A DNA stretch of 64,000 nt from the NCBI RefSeq assembly GCF_950295315.1, contig NW_026647602.1, positions 1 through 64,000 of the forward strand, read 5' to 3'. Both the position numbers and the translations under genes were made by a program. Numbering within the stretch: position 1 is the first letter of the stretch; every line of letters starts with the position of its first letter. Source of the DNA: Erinaceus europaeus (taxonomy: Eukaryota > Chordata > Mammalia > Eulipotyphla > Erinaceidae). Shown one piece after another: positions 1 through 11,162 of this stretch. The notes beneath the pieces were generated by a model. That model saw nothing but the letters and a program-made list of their open reading frames with translations, searched no databases and was not told where the DNA came from.

Positions 1-355
1 AAGGTCATTGTGTGATGCAGAAGCTTGAAGGTCTGGCTTCTGTAATTGCTTCCCCCCGCTGAACATGGGTGTTGACAGGTTGATCCATACTCTCTCTTTC
101 CCTAGTGGGGAAGGGCTCTGTGGAAGTGAAGCTCCAGAACACACTGGTGGGGTTGTCTGTTCAGGGAAGTCTGGTTGGCATCATGCGAGCACCTGGAACC
201 TGGAACCTGGTGGTTGACAAGAGAGTTAACATACAAAGCCAAACAAGTTGTTGACCAATCATGGACCTAAAGGCTGGAATAGTGCAGATGAAGAGTTGGG
301 GGACCCTCCATTTTGTAGATAGCTAGTAGGCATATTTTAGTTAAATTCCAAAGGG
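1..355 (-). mobile_element. L1 3'UTR fragment, cut by window start
   Basis: GGTCTGGCTTCTGTAATTGC and GAACATGGGTGTTGACAGGT match the L1 3'UTR pieces at 33895-34205 and 61541-61740. The further part (GGTGGTTGACAAG, then GACCAATCATGGACC) aligns with 21780-21860. A short internal GGAACCTGGAACCTGG duplication is present. Confidence 0.8.
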
Positions 356-1195
356 CCTGTGGCTATACTAGGTTTTGTTTTAGTTTTTTGGTTTTTTTTT
401 TACCTTCATGACCATCTTTTTAACCCACATTTTAGCCCTCTTATACCATGTGAGAATACTACACTATGGAACTCTTCAGTGGGTCAGGGGTCAGTCTTTC
501 TCTCTCTCTCTCCCTCTCTCTCTTCCTTTTTCTCTTTATCTGAAAAAGTTGCCCTGGAACTTTGAAACTCTGTTAATGATAAAAACAAGTACACAAAATA
601 ACACCACCAATACTGAGGTTAATGAGATAATCTGTGTTTTCATGTAGAAATTTTATAGCTTAGGATCTTTAATAAAACTTGAATTTATTTTATTATATAC
701 TCTTAAATTATGGTTTAGTTTCATTCTGTTGCATGTGACTGTGCCCAAGATAAGTAAAGATGATTCCCTCGGAAAATATAATAGTTTTTTGTTTGTTTCT
801 TTTAGAAATCTGCTGGCTTTCTGCTGTATTCCTTTTTCAACCTAATTGGGATGAGCAGTTTTTATCTCATTTTAATATTTTAAATGTTTGATTTATTTTT
901 AATTTATAGAAAGAGAAACTATAGCAATATATAAGTCATTTATTAAGCCAGTAAGCCACCTTCCTAGCCTCTTTAATATTTTTTCTTTTTAGTATCTTCA
1001 TCAATTTGTATTGTCTTCATTTCTGACTTTTGGAGAGTGTAAATTAAATATCTACTGCTAAATTTAACTTTCTCTTAGACATACTTTGACCTATTTTTGT
1101 TGTTTTTAATGTATCAGTGGCTTTTACAAGCTTTTAAATGTTATTTGAATTAAATTCAAGACTCTCAGGTTTAACTTATTTTCTTTTTTGTTTGT
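356..1195. other. GMDS intron, unclassified AT-rich sequence
   Basis: A CT-rich run at 497-535 follows GTGAGAATACTACACTATGG and may be a very degraded plus-strand SINE. The remainder is AT-rich and I recognise nothing in it. Confidence 0.5.
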
Positions 1196-1449
1196 TAAAT
1201 ATTTATTTATTTATTGTCTTTTGTTGCCGTTGCTGTTTTCTTGTTGTAGTCATTGTTGATGTCGTTGTTGTTGGCTAGGACAGAGAGAAATGGAGAGAGG
1301 GGGAGAGAAGGACACCTGCAGACCTGCTTCACTGCTTGTGATGTGACTCCCCAGCAGGTGGGGAGCCGGGGGCTCGGAATGGGTTCCTTACACAGGTCCT
1401 TGCGCTTTGCGCCACCTGCGCTTAGCCCACTGTGCTACAGCCCAACTCC
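1196..1449 (-). mobile_element. SINE-A
   Basis: T-rich start, TTGTTGCCGTTGCTG, GGACAGAGAGAAATGGAGAG, ACCTGCAGACCTGCTTCACTG and a head complement CGCTTAGCCCACTGTGCTAC. Nearly full length, short form without the extra 3' module. Confidence 0.92.
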
Positions 1450-1639
1450 CAACTTACTATTTTCTTTAGATTATATTTTCTTTCTTCCCTCCTTAGTCTT
1501 CTTTCCTTCAGATTCCTCTTCTTTTGTAAGTGCTCATATATTCTTACAAGAAGAGAAACTTGGAGAAGAGAAGTTTCTTTTCTTCTGCATTTCAAATACT
1601 ATCTAAGGGCCTATTTCTGTGATTATTTTTTACTTTTTT

Positions 1640-1815
1640 AAATATTTCATTTATTTATTTATTTTATAGAAACAGAAATCAAGAGTGGAGGAAGAGATAG
1701 AGAAAGAGAGCTGCCTACAGGACTGCTATACCACTGGTAGAACTTTCCCTATGCAGGTGGAGACCAGGGCCTTAAACCTGCATTCTAGTGAGTGCACCAC
1801 CACCTGGCCCCACCA
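1640..1815 (-). mobile_element. SINE-B
   Basis: (TTTA)n tail, GGAGACCAGGGCCTTAAACC (decayed B box) and the end GTGCACCACCACCTGGCCCC, the complement of the SINE-B head. Confidence 0.87.
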
Positions 1816-2330
1816 TTTTTTTTGTCCTGAGAGTGCAAAACATGGAATTCCTTTTGGAGTGTTTGAACCAGAAAATGCCCTGAATTGTCTATAGTTTTGA
1901 ATTATTTATGTTTTTCCTGAAGTGTAAAAAGTAGAAAAATAACTTTTGTAGTGCTATATATCAAGAAACTAAACTTACTATACTTGGTGACAGAGATCTA
2001 GCTCTCTAGTTTTTTGTCCCTGTGATGTCATTTATTTAGATATTAGTCAGTAATTAATCTTACTTGAAATGTCCTACTAATAATGCTTTTCTTTTGTTGA
2101 CCTTGATTAGCATATACATTTACCTTCACATCATAATTTATGATGATGAAAACTCCTCTAATGTATATTTTAAATTCATTTTGAAACATTTTGAAAGAAT
2201 ACACTTTGGTGACACAATCTGATTTTCGTATCTTCTTCATACTTTTAGTCTGATTACCTTTTCATGTTAAATTGTGATAGTAAGGTTATCATGAACAACA
2301 AAATAAAATATCTTCTTTAAAGAAATTATC

Positions 2331-2480
2331 TTTTTTAAATATTTTATTTATTAATGAGAAAGGAGGAGAGAGAGAAAGAAGCAGATATCACTCTGGCACA
2401 TATGCTGCCAGGGATTGAACTCAGGACCTCATGCTTTAGAGTCCATTGCTTTACCACTGTGCCACCTCTCAGACCACAAA
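2331..2480 (-). mobile_element. SINE-C-like (older subgroup)
   Basis: Purine-rich body, then GGGATTGAACTCAGGACCTC (complement of a B box) and GAGTCCATTGCTTTACCACT. The copy at 44970 is the same subgroup. Confidence 0.8.
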
Positions 2481-2512
2481 ATAGTTTTTTTTTTAAAGTC
2501 TTTCGCTTCCAT

Positions 2513-2680
2513 AGAAATAGCTTAACTGGTAGAACACAAGACTTGTATCCCTGAGGCTCTAAGTTCCCTTACACTGCATATCCTAGAGCAGTGCTCTGAC
2601 TTGACTATCTCTTACTCCACTTCCCTCTCTCTTAAGAAACTCTGTATCTCATCTGAGATAAAATAAATATTCAAAATTAG
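2513..2680 (+). mobile_element. Degenerate tRNA-derived SINE
   Basis: AGCTTAACTGGTAGAACACA resembles an A-box region, TGAGGCTCTAAGTTCCC a decayed B box, followed by a CT-rich body and AAATAAATATTC end. Assignment to the C group is tentative. Confidence 0.55.
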
Positions 2681-3480
2681 TCTCTAAAATTCAAAGGTGT
2701 CCTATGGAAAGTCAGGAATCAAGTGCCATTTATTAGTCAATTTATGCATTTGCCCACACACCAGCTTTAATATGATTAATGTGCTATCAACACAGTGACT
2801 TAGTGTAGTAATGTTTAAAATGAATAATATGGAAACACTTGTAGGTTCCCTGGGCTCAGATCTAACACATTTCAGGAACAGAGCCTCCTGCCTTTTTTAA
2901 AAAGCATACCTCTGTGGCATTCTACATGTTCCCAGAGCTTCATTTTGGGAAATCTTGGATTCTACTTTGACATTACCAGCAATCAGTTATAGATCTCTGA
3001 AGTATAGTTTTCCAAACCATTGGTTCTTAAAAATCACTGTGTACATATCTCTTGATAATGTTCTAAGCCTGGACCCCTAAAGTTCCTGGTTCCATAGGCC
3101 CTGTGTAATAATTAGAAAGCTCTATCCGTATGTTTGAGCCATCTAAATATGCTGCTTTCCCCACTGAGAGTTCAGCTGGCTGATTCTTATCCATGATTTC
3201 ATCGACTGAGTGTCACTGCAAATACAGAGTGCAGAGATCTCAGCTATGTAAATGCACATATTAGAGTGTCCTTTGGTCACAAAAAGACTCTCAGTGGGTT
3301 CCCAGATATGACTTTATGTGTTAAAAAGCGGTGCAAAATGCAATCATTTTCCTCATTTTTCAGGTTTAGAATATGAAGTGTACCTCATCAGAGGGCAGTA
3401 AAGATTAAATTAAATTTTGAGGTATCAATTAATGATAGGAACTAAGTTTATATGATGTTTCCTATATAAGTGTTTTTCTC
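2681..3480. other. GMDS intron, nothing recognised
   Basis: No frame, repeat head or tail that I can identify. Base composition is ordinary for the intron. Confidence 0.5.
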
Positions 3481-3700
3481 AGGGCTGGGTGGTGGTGCAC
3501 CTGGTTGAGTACACATGTTACAACGCACAAAGACCCAGGTTCAAGCCTCCAGTTCCCACCTGCAGGAAGAAAGCTTTGCGAGTGGTGAAGCTGTGTTGCA
3601 GATGTTTCTCTGTCACTCTCCCTTCCTATCTCCTCCTTCCCTCTCAGTTTCTGGCTGTCTCTAGCCAATAAATAAAGCTAATAAAAAGTTAAAAAATAAA
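3481..3700 (+). mobile_element. SINE-B
   Basis: GGGCTGGGTGGTGGTGCACC head with A box, CCCAGGTTCAAGCCTCC B box, CT-rich body, and AATAAATAAAGCTAATAAAA tail. The small frames on both strands are by-products. Confidence 0.93.
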
Positions 3701-4950
3701 ATAAGCATTTTTGTAGTCAGTTACCAGTATAGCAACTTACTTTTTAAAAAGCTTATTTTCTTAATAATAGTTTGATAATAATTTGCATGATTATATAGAG
3801 GGATATAGGTCCACATTGCATCCTCCCCAGAAGGATGACCACCAATAATTCTCACAAAGTTTTAGAGTCATTCTGGTCATTTCTTTCCTTTTTTCTTTTT
3901 TTTTTGCAAGTTCATGTGTTTTAATTTCCTATATTGCTTTTTTTTTTTTTTTGTGATAGTGAGTCAACAAATGAGGTTAAGAAGCTGTAGTCAAAGCAAA
4001 AAACTATAAAATAATTGGCCCAATCAGATACCTAACAAACTAAAATGAACACTATTGGAGGCGTTGGTATGCGTACCTTGAAACTTTTGTCCAGACCTCT
4101 TTACCAACTGAAAGACCTTCTGGAAAGGTCCATATGAGAAGCATGATACACTAGATTCTAAAATGTATTCCAAAGCTAAGAGAAATAGTTTGACATCTTT
4201 GTAAAGTAGTTAATTAAAATCAATATAAGAATAATTTTCATAAGACAAGTTTGTAAAAGTGATGTTGAAAGGAATTTTCAACTTAAATTTAGTATCCAAA
4301 AGATGCTTCTGCTCTTGACTATCTGTTATGAATTCTCTTAAACAATGAGATATGGTGCTGTTGCCTCTTATCTAATAAATGCAATGTACTTCTAACATTT
4401 AAGAGAGAGTATAAATTAGTAATTTATAAGTTTTGACAAATATTTTACAAGTAGAATAAAATAGTTTTGACAGTATATAAAATGAAATCATAGGTTATTT
4501 TATGATATGTGATAATATATATTTAAAATTTGATAATATATAGATGAATCTGAGATTTGTATATATAAATGTTTCCAAAATGAGAATATGCCCATGGACA
4601 CAGGCGAATTAAACTGCTCTGCAGAGAATTCTACTACTATTTGAGTAGTTTTTCACAAAATGTAGCATTTTGTAACTCTCCTTAACTTTGAAGAAGTAAA
4701 TATTTCAACAGTGCAAATTACTTTAAGCTTTAAGCTCAACAAATGAGAAAATTAGATCCTCTTATGGGAAAACCACCACAGTGAGACACTAGAACAGCAT
4801 AGTCAAAGGGTTCCCATTTAGAGAATGTGAAAAATCCCAAAACAAATAAGAAATTAACTTCAAGTTAAAATTTTAATACAGTTTTTTATAAATGACTGAG
4901 AAGATAGTGTTCTCCCAGGAATGTGTATGTTCAGAATTACAAAAGGATGA
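3701..4950. other. GMDS intron, nothing recognised
   Basis: AT-rich sequence with T-runs at 3896-3905 and 3938-3952 that could be eroded retroposon tails. Otherwise nothing identifiable. Confidence 0.5.
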
Positions 4951-4964
4951 CATTTAATAGTTTG

Positions 4965-5060
4965 TCAGGAATGACTCATTTGGATAGTGTACTGCTTTGC
5001 CATGTGCCTGACTGGGGTTTGAGCCTTGCTCCCTCTGCATTGAAGGAAACTAAGATGTCT
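4965..5060 (+). mobile_element. Diverged SINE head preceding a hexanucleotide array
   Basis: GGATAGTGTACTGCTTTGCC and GACTGGGGTTTGAGCC (B-box-like), then GCATTGAAGGAAACT. This is the layout of the diverged SINEs at 13274 and 55278. Its CT-rich body has become the array that follows. Confidence 0.65.
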
Positions 5061-5212
5061 TTTCCCTCTCCCTCTCCCTCTCCCTCTCCCTCTCCCTCTC
5101 CCTCTCCCTCTCCCTCTCCCTCTCCCTCTCCCTCTCCCTCTCCCTCTCCCTCTCCCTCTCCCTCTCCCTCTCCCTCTCCCTCTCCCTCTCCCTCTCCCTC
5201 TCCCTCTCCTTC
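5061..5212. repeat. (CCCTCT)n hexanucleotide array, about 24-25 units
   Basis: Nearly perfect tandem units over about 150 bp. All strand frames stay open, giving artificial Ser-Pro, Arg-Gly and Glu-Gly polymers; these are not genes. It appears to have expanded from the CT-rich part of the SINE just upstream. Confidence 0.97.
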
Positions 5213-5254
5213 CCTTCTTACCAAGCACTTTGAAAAAACTCAATTTAGAGTGGT

Positions 5255-5570
5255 TCTTCTTCTTCTAGCATTTGCCCTTCTTCCGTAGCCAGTCAACAGC
5301 ATCAGGTTGAGCCTGATGTAAAGTTTCGAGACCTCCTTTGAATCTGGAGAGGTGGCAGTCATTGACTATGTGGGTCATAGTCTGTCTGTAGCCGCAGGGG
5401 CAGTTCGGGTCGTCTCTGGCTCCCCAGCGATGGAACATAGTGGCGCACTGGCCATGGCCTGTTCGATAGCGATTGAGGAGGGCCCAATCATAACGTGCTA
5501 GGTCAAAGCCGGGTTGACGCTTGCAGGGGTCTGTGATGAGAGTGGTGCAACCTGTTGATGACAAAATAAT
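5255..5570 (-). mobile_element. LINE-J 3' end: C-terminal coding region and (AAG)n tail
   Basis: Minus-strand coding sequence reads RQPGFDLARYDWALLNRYRT, then CPCGYRQTMTHIVNDC, a C-x-C-x7-H-x4-C zinc-knuckle-like motif common at the end of Jockey/I-type LINE proteins, and ends AVDWLRKKGKC-stop. The TAG stop is followed at once by AAGAAGAAGAA, so this LINE seems to have no 3'UTR beyond a trinucleotide tail. A candidate 8-bp target-site duplication AGAGTGGT lies at 5247-5254 and 5539-5546. If real, the insertion is 5255-5538; coding similarity may run slightly past it, so the 5' limit is uncertain. This copy reveals the 3' end that the copy at 61741 loses at the window edge. Confidence 0.85.
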
Positions 5571-5632
5571 AATTTCAAGTTTATGTATTACTTTCACTTG
5601 GTCAGGTGTTCCTCTACTGAGGATTATTCTTT

Positions 5633-5959
5633 TTTTTTTTTTTTTTTTGCCTCCAGGATTATCGCTGCCAGCACTAGGAATCCACTGCTCCTGAAGGCTA
5701 TTTTCCCCATTTTGTTGCCCTTGTTGTGGTTGTTGTTATAGCTGTTGTTGTTGGATAGGACAGAGAGAAATCGAGAGAAGTGGGGAAGGCAGGGGAGGAG
5801 AAAAAGATAGACACCTGCAGACCTGCTTCACCGCTTGAGAAGTATCCCCCCACACACACATATGGGGAGTTGGAGGCTCTAATATGGATCCTTATGCTGG
5901 TCCTTAAGCTTTGCACCATGTGCACTTAACCTGCGGTACTACTGCCTAGCCCCCTCCAG
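5633..5959 (-). mobile_element. SINE-A, long form
   Basis: Poly-T, 3' module complement (GCCTCCAGGATTATCGCTGC), then the standard body and head complement GCACTTAACCTGCGGTACTA. Perfect 15-bp duplication TGAGGATTATTCTTT at 5618-5632 and 5960-5974. Confidence 0.94.
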
Positions 5960-5974
5960 TGAGGATTATTCTTT

Positions 5975-7289
5975 GTGCCCCTCCCAAATAAAGAGAAAAT
6001 GAAAATAAACTTCTTTTTAAAAATGAAGAATGAGTATATGTATGGTTTTCTGGGGATAATTGTATCCCTGAGGAAAGGTGACACACTTTAGTTCATAGCT
6101 GGAGCAATTGAGGTATGAAAGTTCTGCACAAAAATATTATTCCAACCTATCAAAATTTACTCAAATCCTCTAGGTGTTTTTAGAGCATCTTTTTATTTTC
6201 TAGTACATTTTAAGAGTGCAAAGAATCCTATATATGGAGCTTTCTTTCATCTTGTGACACTTTTTCTGACTCTTTGGAAAAATCATGACAGGAAATTATA
6301 TAACAGCAGATTGGTATTTTCTTCTTCATAAAACTTACACTAAACAGATTGCTCAAAACACTTCTACTTTTGAGGGCAATGTACGTGTAGTATGCCCTGG
6401 AAATAGCTGTTCTGACTATTTTGAACACTGTGACTGAAAACTTCGGGCACTTAGGATTTATATAAATTAATTTAAAGGTCAAAGTGATGTAAAATAATTT
6501 TGTGATGACTGATTTATTTGGGGACAGAGTTAAATATCTTGCCAGCTTTTTTTTCAGTGACAGAATTTAAAAGGTGGTAGAAAATTACTGGTGGGCAGAT
6601 ACAGTTAGAATAATGTTGAAAAAGGAGTTTTCTGTTATATTGAGAATATAAATAATTTTTTTCTGTTATATAGAGAATATAAATAAAATTGTATATTAAA
6701 TATTCATTTTGGATTTTCTTAGTAATGAAAATTATTTTTGGCCACATTTCACAAGAAATTTATTGATATTAGCAGGGATTTGGGACTTGATTTTTTTTCT
6801 TTATCCTTAAGACAGTGAATTTGATGATTTCTACATTCCTATCAGTTAAACTGAGTGAATGATAGTGAGAGATATTCAGGCAGAGCTACTCTTAACGACA
6901 AGGTAGTCAGGGCTCAGAGTATGGGTGTTAAATTAGAGATGAAAATTTGGAGGCTATTGATGTATTAAATGGTAACTGATTATGAGTAACTTAGAGTAAT
7001 TTAATTAGTTCTATGAAGAAAAAAACTGACCTTTGGGAATACTAAAAGTTTGCAATGTCTTAGGTGATAAGAACCTGATTAGTATTGATGAGAGAAATAG
7101 GAAGATAATTAAATAATAGTTTTCAGAAAGCAAAGGAGTATATTCAAGAAGCATGGTACAGACCCATTGTATGAAATGTTCTCAAAGGGTGGTACAGTAG
7201 ATGCTGCTGGGATTGAAAACACCATTGGAAGTAAATGCCAACTGGTATATCTTTTTGGTTTTTCTCTGGGAGATTAAACATACTAGGTT
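5975..7289. other. GMDS intron, nothing recognised
   Basis: AT-rich. A local tandem duplication around TTTTCTGTTATATNGAGAATATAAATAA is seen at about 6630-6690. No other structure recognised. Confidence 0.5.
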
Positions 7290-7306
7290 TAAGAATGGAG
7301 GCAGTA

Positions 7307-7350
<44 letters not shown>

Positions 7351-7500
7351 TGAGGTGGCAGGATATGATGGTTAAGATTTGGATTGGTGGTGGGAGTGGT
7401 ATACAGACACTTATCACAGGGAGATAAGAAACTGTAATCTTGTATTAGCAACTGTCCTGTAAACCATTGTTTCCCCAATAAAATGTTTTGGGAGAGAAAA
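7290..7500 (+). mobile_element. L1 3'UTR end with embedded (GT)n
   Basis: GGTGGTGGGAGTGGTATACA, then GAAACTGTAATCTTGT and CCCCAATAAAATG follow the same order as the L1 3' end at 37110-37205. A (GT)n run occupies 7309-7349. Confidence 0.6.
7309..7349. repeat. (GT)n microsatellite
   Basis: About 20 uninterrupted GT units. Confidence 0.98.
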
Positions 7501-7571
7501 AAGAAGGAGGAAGAGGAGGAAGAGGAGAAAGAGAAGAAAAGGTAGACGTAGAAAGAAGAAAGAAAAATAGA

Positions 7572-7860
7572 GTAGGCTGGCAGGTGGTTCACTTGGTAGA
7601 ACACACTACCATGCTCAAGGACAGGGTAATCACATGGGAGCTCTTATACGGAGGAAGTTTCATGAGAAGTGGATTGATGCTATGGTATCTCTTCTTCTCT
7701 CAGGGTCTCTCAGTCCCTCTCTTTCACCCTGTATCTCAAGGAGAGGAAAAAAATGTCTTCCAGAGTGGTGGAGTCATGCAGGCAGTGAGTCCCAGCAATA
7801 ACCCTGGTGGCAAAAAAAAGAAGGAGGAGGAGGAGGAGGAGAAGAAGAAGAAGAAAATGG
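7572..7860 (+). mobile_element. SINE-B-like, long form
   Basis: GGCAGGTGGTTCACTTGGTA head, decayed middle, then the 3' module (CCAGAGTGGTGGAGTCATGC, CCCAGCAATAACCCTGGTGG) and an AAGAAGGAGGAGG tail. A purine-rich tract (7497-7560) precedes it and may be the L1 tail. Confidence 0.85.
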
Positions 7861-9349
7861 AAATTGAAGGTGAAGATTTGATCCTCAGGGAGATATGAAA
7901 TTCAGACTTTATTTCTTCACTCATGTTCTATGGAAAGTTAGCCATCTTACCAACATTTCTGATAGATAATAAACTGGCAGAAAAAAAAACTGTTAAACTT
8001 GCTTTCACATATTAAAACACCAGTTGATTTAGGATATTAGCTCCTATCTCTGTCTACTGCAAACCACATAAATGTTTCTCTTTCCTTTTTCCCCTGTAGA
8101 GTTGAAATCATAGAGGGATAATTGTTCTTTGTAAAGTGAATGGCCATGATGGACTGATGAACTTTTTTTTTTCTCTAGCTTGGACCTTACAGTTGAATTC
8201 CCCTGAATCTTAGTGATACTTAACATCTTGCACCAGGCCTTGTATTTTGAGGTAATTTAAAACCTTATTAATCCAGGCCCCATTGAGTCAGGATTTGAGC
8301 TATTCCAGACACATAGCTTATTAAAACTCACCATAACAGTCACTGAAAAAAGTTTCACTAAGCAAACCAATCGTGCAAGCAAGATTTTAGCAAGAATGTT
8401 CAAACTACTTAAAACAGGATTTTGTTTATAAGCACCCATAAGTACTTCTTAAGTACTTTAGAAGCTCTTTCTTACTTATAAACTATATCTATATACTCAT
8501 TGCAAATCACCCTTATCTAGTTATTAAACCTGTAGATTGATACTCTGTGGGATTTTATTAGTCTAATTCTAGTTGCTATAGTGTATAGACAGTTTTTAGC
8601 AGATAATGTCAAACATTTGCTCAAATAATTTTCTAAAAGACAGTATTAAATCTAAACACCAGAAAACCCATTTTAAACTTGCTTAAAACTTGCATCAGTC
8701 TTTTTTTTTCTTTTTTTTTTTATTTCCGTCACTCCTTTTCTCTCCCCACACAATGTTAAAGAATTTCAGTGAAAGGAGTGTTCAGGATTTCTTTTCCTGT
8801 TCTCTGACTGCTGGTGCCAGAAGTCATATTGTGATGAGGCACAGTAATAATTAAGAAACCTTTAGTCAGTAATGATATTGGATAAAAACCAGAAGGTGGG
8901 CTCTTTCTATTAGGTCTCCTGTGTTTAGCAGCTCATGGCCTGGTAGAATTCCCTGGTCTAATAGCTATTATTATGTGGAAGAATTTAAGATAAGACCTTT
9001 CTTTTTTTAAAACAGCTTTTTGTAATAAGTTACTAAGTGATTATAAAATTTAAGAAATGATACATTTTTCTTAAGTTTAAATTTTTTAACTGATACGTAG
9101 TTTATGCGCAGAGTAGCAAATAGTGATTTAATAGCCTCTGTATTCCTGATCTCCACTGAGACCTATATATTAAAAAAAAGCTTTGGAAATTTTGATGGTT
9201 TAGATCTGCATCTGTCCTTTTATGGAGTTGGTGTGCTGTGACTAAGAAATACAAATTTATTTGTCTAATAGAAGGAGTGCTTCCTGTATCTTTTGCTATG
9301 TGTGTCCATTAAGTGGTTTAATAAATAATTCCATATATATTCGCCACTG
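7861..9349. other. GMDS intron, nothing recognised
   Basis: AT-rich sequence. T-runs at 8162-8171 and 8701-8721 are the only simple features. Confidence 0.5.
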
Positions 9350-9545
9350 GGGCCTTTCATTGCTCTGGTAAATTTTCCAGTGAGATAAACAGAGACAGAA
9401 AGAGAGAGAGGGAAAGATGGAGAGACACTGCAGCACTGGACATTCCTTAGATGCCATGGTACTCCCATGTTCTGCGGGGACTTGAATCTGAACTATAATT
9501 TTGACAAGACAAGCACCCTACCTGGTGAGCTATCTCTCCTAGCTC
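9350..9545 (-). mobile_element. Diverged SINE (B-like)
   Basis: Purine-rich GAGACAGAAAGAGAGAGAGG, GGGGACTTGAATCTGAAC (decayed B box complement), and CTGGTGAGCTATCTCTCCTA. Confidence 0.7.
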
Positions 9546-10324
9546 CTATAACAAATACTTTTAAAGAAAAACATATATGCCAAAATTAAACTGTATTTTA
9601 GTGACCTCTGCATTTTGTAATCTTTCAAGGAAATGAGCCTTTTTGTCATGATTGAGTTGTTACCATAGACGATTCAATGCTGTAGTATAGAATGCAAGAT
9701 ATTATGGAAACATATCATTGGAATTTAATTTAAAATGTAATAGAAATCTGAATGTGAAAGTATAAGTACCTGCAATGGAGTTTTACCAAAATTAAGGGCA
9801 AAATAATCTTCCTGGACAAACATAACATTGGAGAGAGGTTACAGGATACTGGTGCAAGAGCAGCTTACAATGAATAGGCTCTACCCCTGACCTGGGCAGT
9901 TATTCCCTCACCTTTAAAAGATTCATTTTTAGATGATTTTAATCTGTTGCTATTGCAAAGCAATAAACTTCAGAATTTAGAACGTGCTAAATTCTGTTAC
10001 ATTCACATTTGACTATTGTGAAATTCTACAAAATATTCTCTGACCAAGGAGTGTGTTGGGTTCCTAGGAAGTCTCATTTGAAGTGCCCTTTAAATTTATT
10101 ACTGCTTGGAATCTTTGCTTCAAGTTTTGTCATAGATTCTTTTGGGTAGTGTGTAGGGTATCAATGACAAGTACTTTCCAAAAAATTTGGCTTAACAAGC
10201 AGAGCAGAGTGTTTGCTGGTCATTTAGCTTGGCAGGTTTTTTGACACTTTGGGAGTTTTAGATAAATTTATTTACTGCTTTCCAACTTGCAGTACTTAAA
10301 TACAAAATAAATAATTAAATAAAT
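9546..10324. other. GMDS intron, nothing recognised
   Basis: AT-rich. AATAAATAATTAAATAAAT at the right end is probably part of the tail of the next SINE. Confidence 0.5.
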
Positions 10325-10622
10325 GTTTATTGACACCAGGGTTATTGCTGGGGCTCAGTGCCAGCACTACTAATCAACTTTTCCTGGAAGCCATATTTTT
10401 TCTTTTATTTCTTATTTTACTTTATTTTATTTTTATAGGACAGAGAGACATTGAGAGGAGAGAGGTAGTTAGAGAGGGAGAAAGAAAGAAAGATAGATGC
10501 CTGTGGAATTGCCTCACCATTTATGAAGCGTCCCTGCTGCAGGTGGAGAGTTGGGACTTGAACTAAAATCCTTGCACATGGCTCTATGTGCACCTTACCA
10601 GTTATGCCAGTGCCCCTCCCCA
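10325..10622 (-). mobile_element. SINE-A/B-like, long form, diverged
   Basis: 3' module complement (CACCAGGGTTATTGCTGGGG), AGGACAGAGAGACATTGAGA body and GTGCACCTTACCAGTTATGC head complement. Confidence 0.85.
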
Positions 10623-10856
10623 GTACAGTGTGTTCAGAAGGATGTAAGGTATGTTAAAGAAAAAGGGGGGGGGAGTCAACAAAGTCTGGAGAATATATAA
10701 GTATATGCTGTCATCATCTCCATCTGTCATAGCTTTCTCTACAAGAATTACTTATTAAGAGTAATTATAACAAAACAGTACATCATTCCCATGTATGAAC
10801 TCTGACTTTATTCTGATACTCCTTTATGAGTATATTAGCATAACAAATATGTTTTA

Positions 10857-11162
10857 TTTTTTAATTTAAAAAAAATTTTTAAATTTATTTTCCCTTTTGT
10901 TGCCCTTGTTGTCTTTTTATTGTTGTTGTAGTTATTATTATTGTTACTGATGTCGTCATTGTTCGATAGGACAGAGAGAAATGGAGAGAGGAGGGGAAGA
11001 CAGAGAGGGGGAGAGAAAGACAGACACCTGCAGACCTGCTTCACCGCCTATGAAGTGACTCCCCTGCAGGTGGGGAGCCAGGGGTTCGAACCAGGACCCT
11101 TATGCTGGTCCTTGTGCTTTGCGCCACATGCGCTTAACCCGCTGCGCTACCGCCCGACTCCC
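10857..11162 (-). mobile_element. SINE-A
   Basis: Well-preserved copy: TTTTGTTGCCCTTGTTG, GGGTTCGAACC (B box complement) and GCGCTTAACCCGCTGCGCTA head complement. The intact CpGs suggest recent insertion. Confidence 0.95.

Noticed and set aside
4923..5288. Open frames giving Ser-Pro, Arg-Gly and Glu-Gly polymers
   Set aside because: These are the translations of a (CCCTCT)n array, open on both strands because the repeat contains no stop.
5265..5597. Calling the 110-residue minus frame a host zinc-finger gene
   Set aside because: Its C-terminal part is the end of a retrotransposon protein with a repeat tail, present in a second copy inside an L1; the first ~20 residues are flanking DNA.
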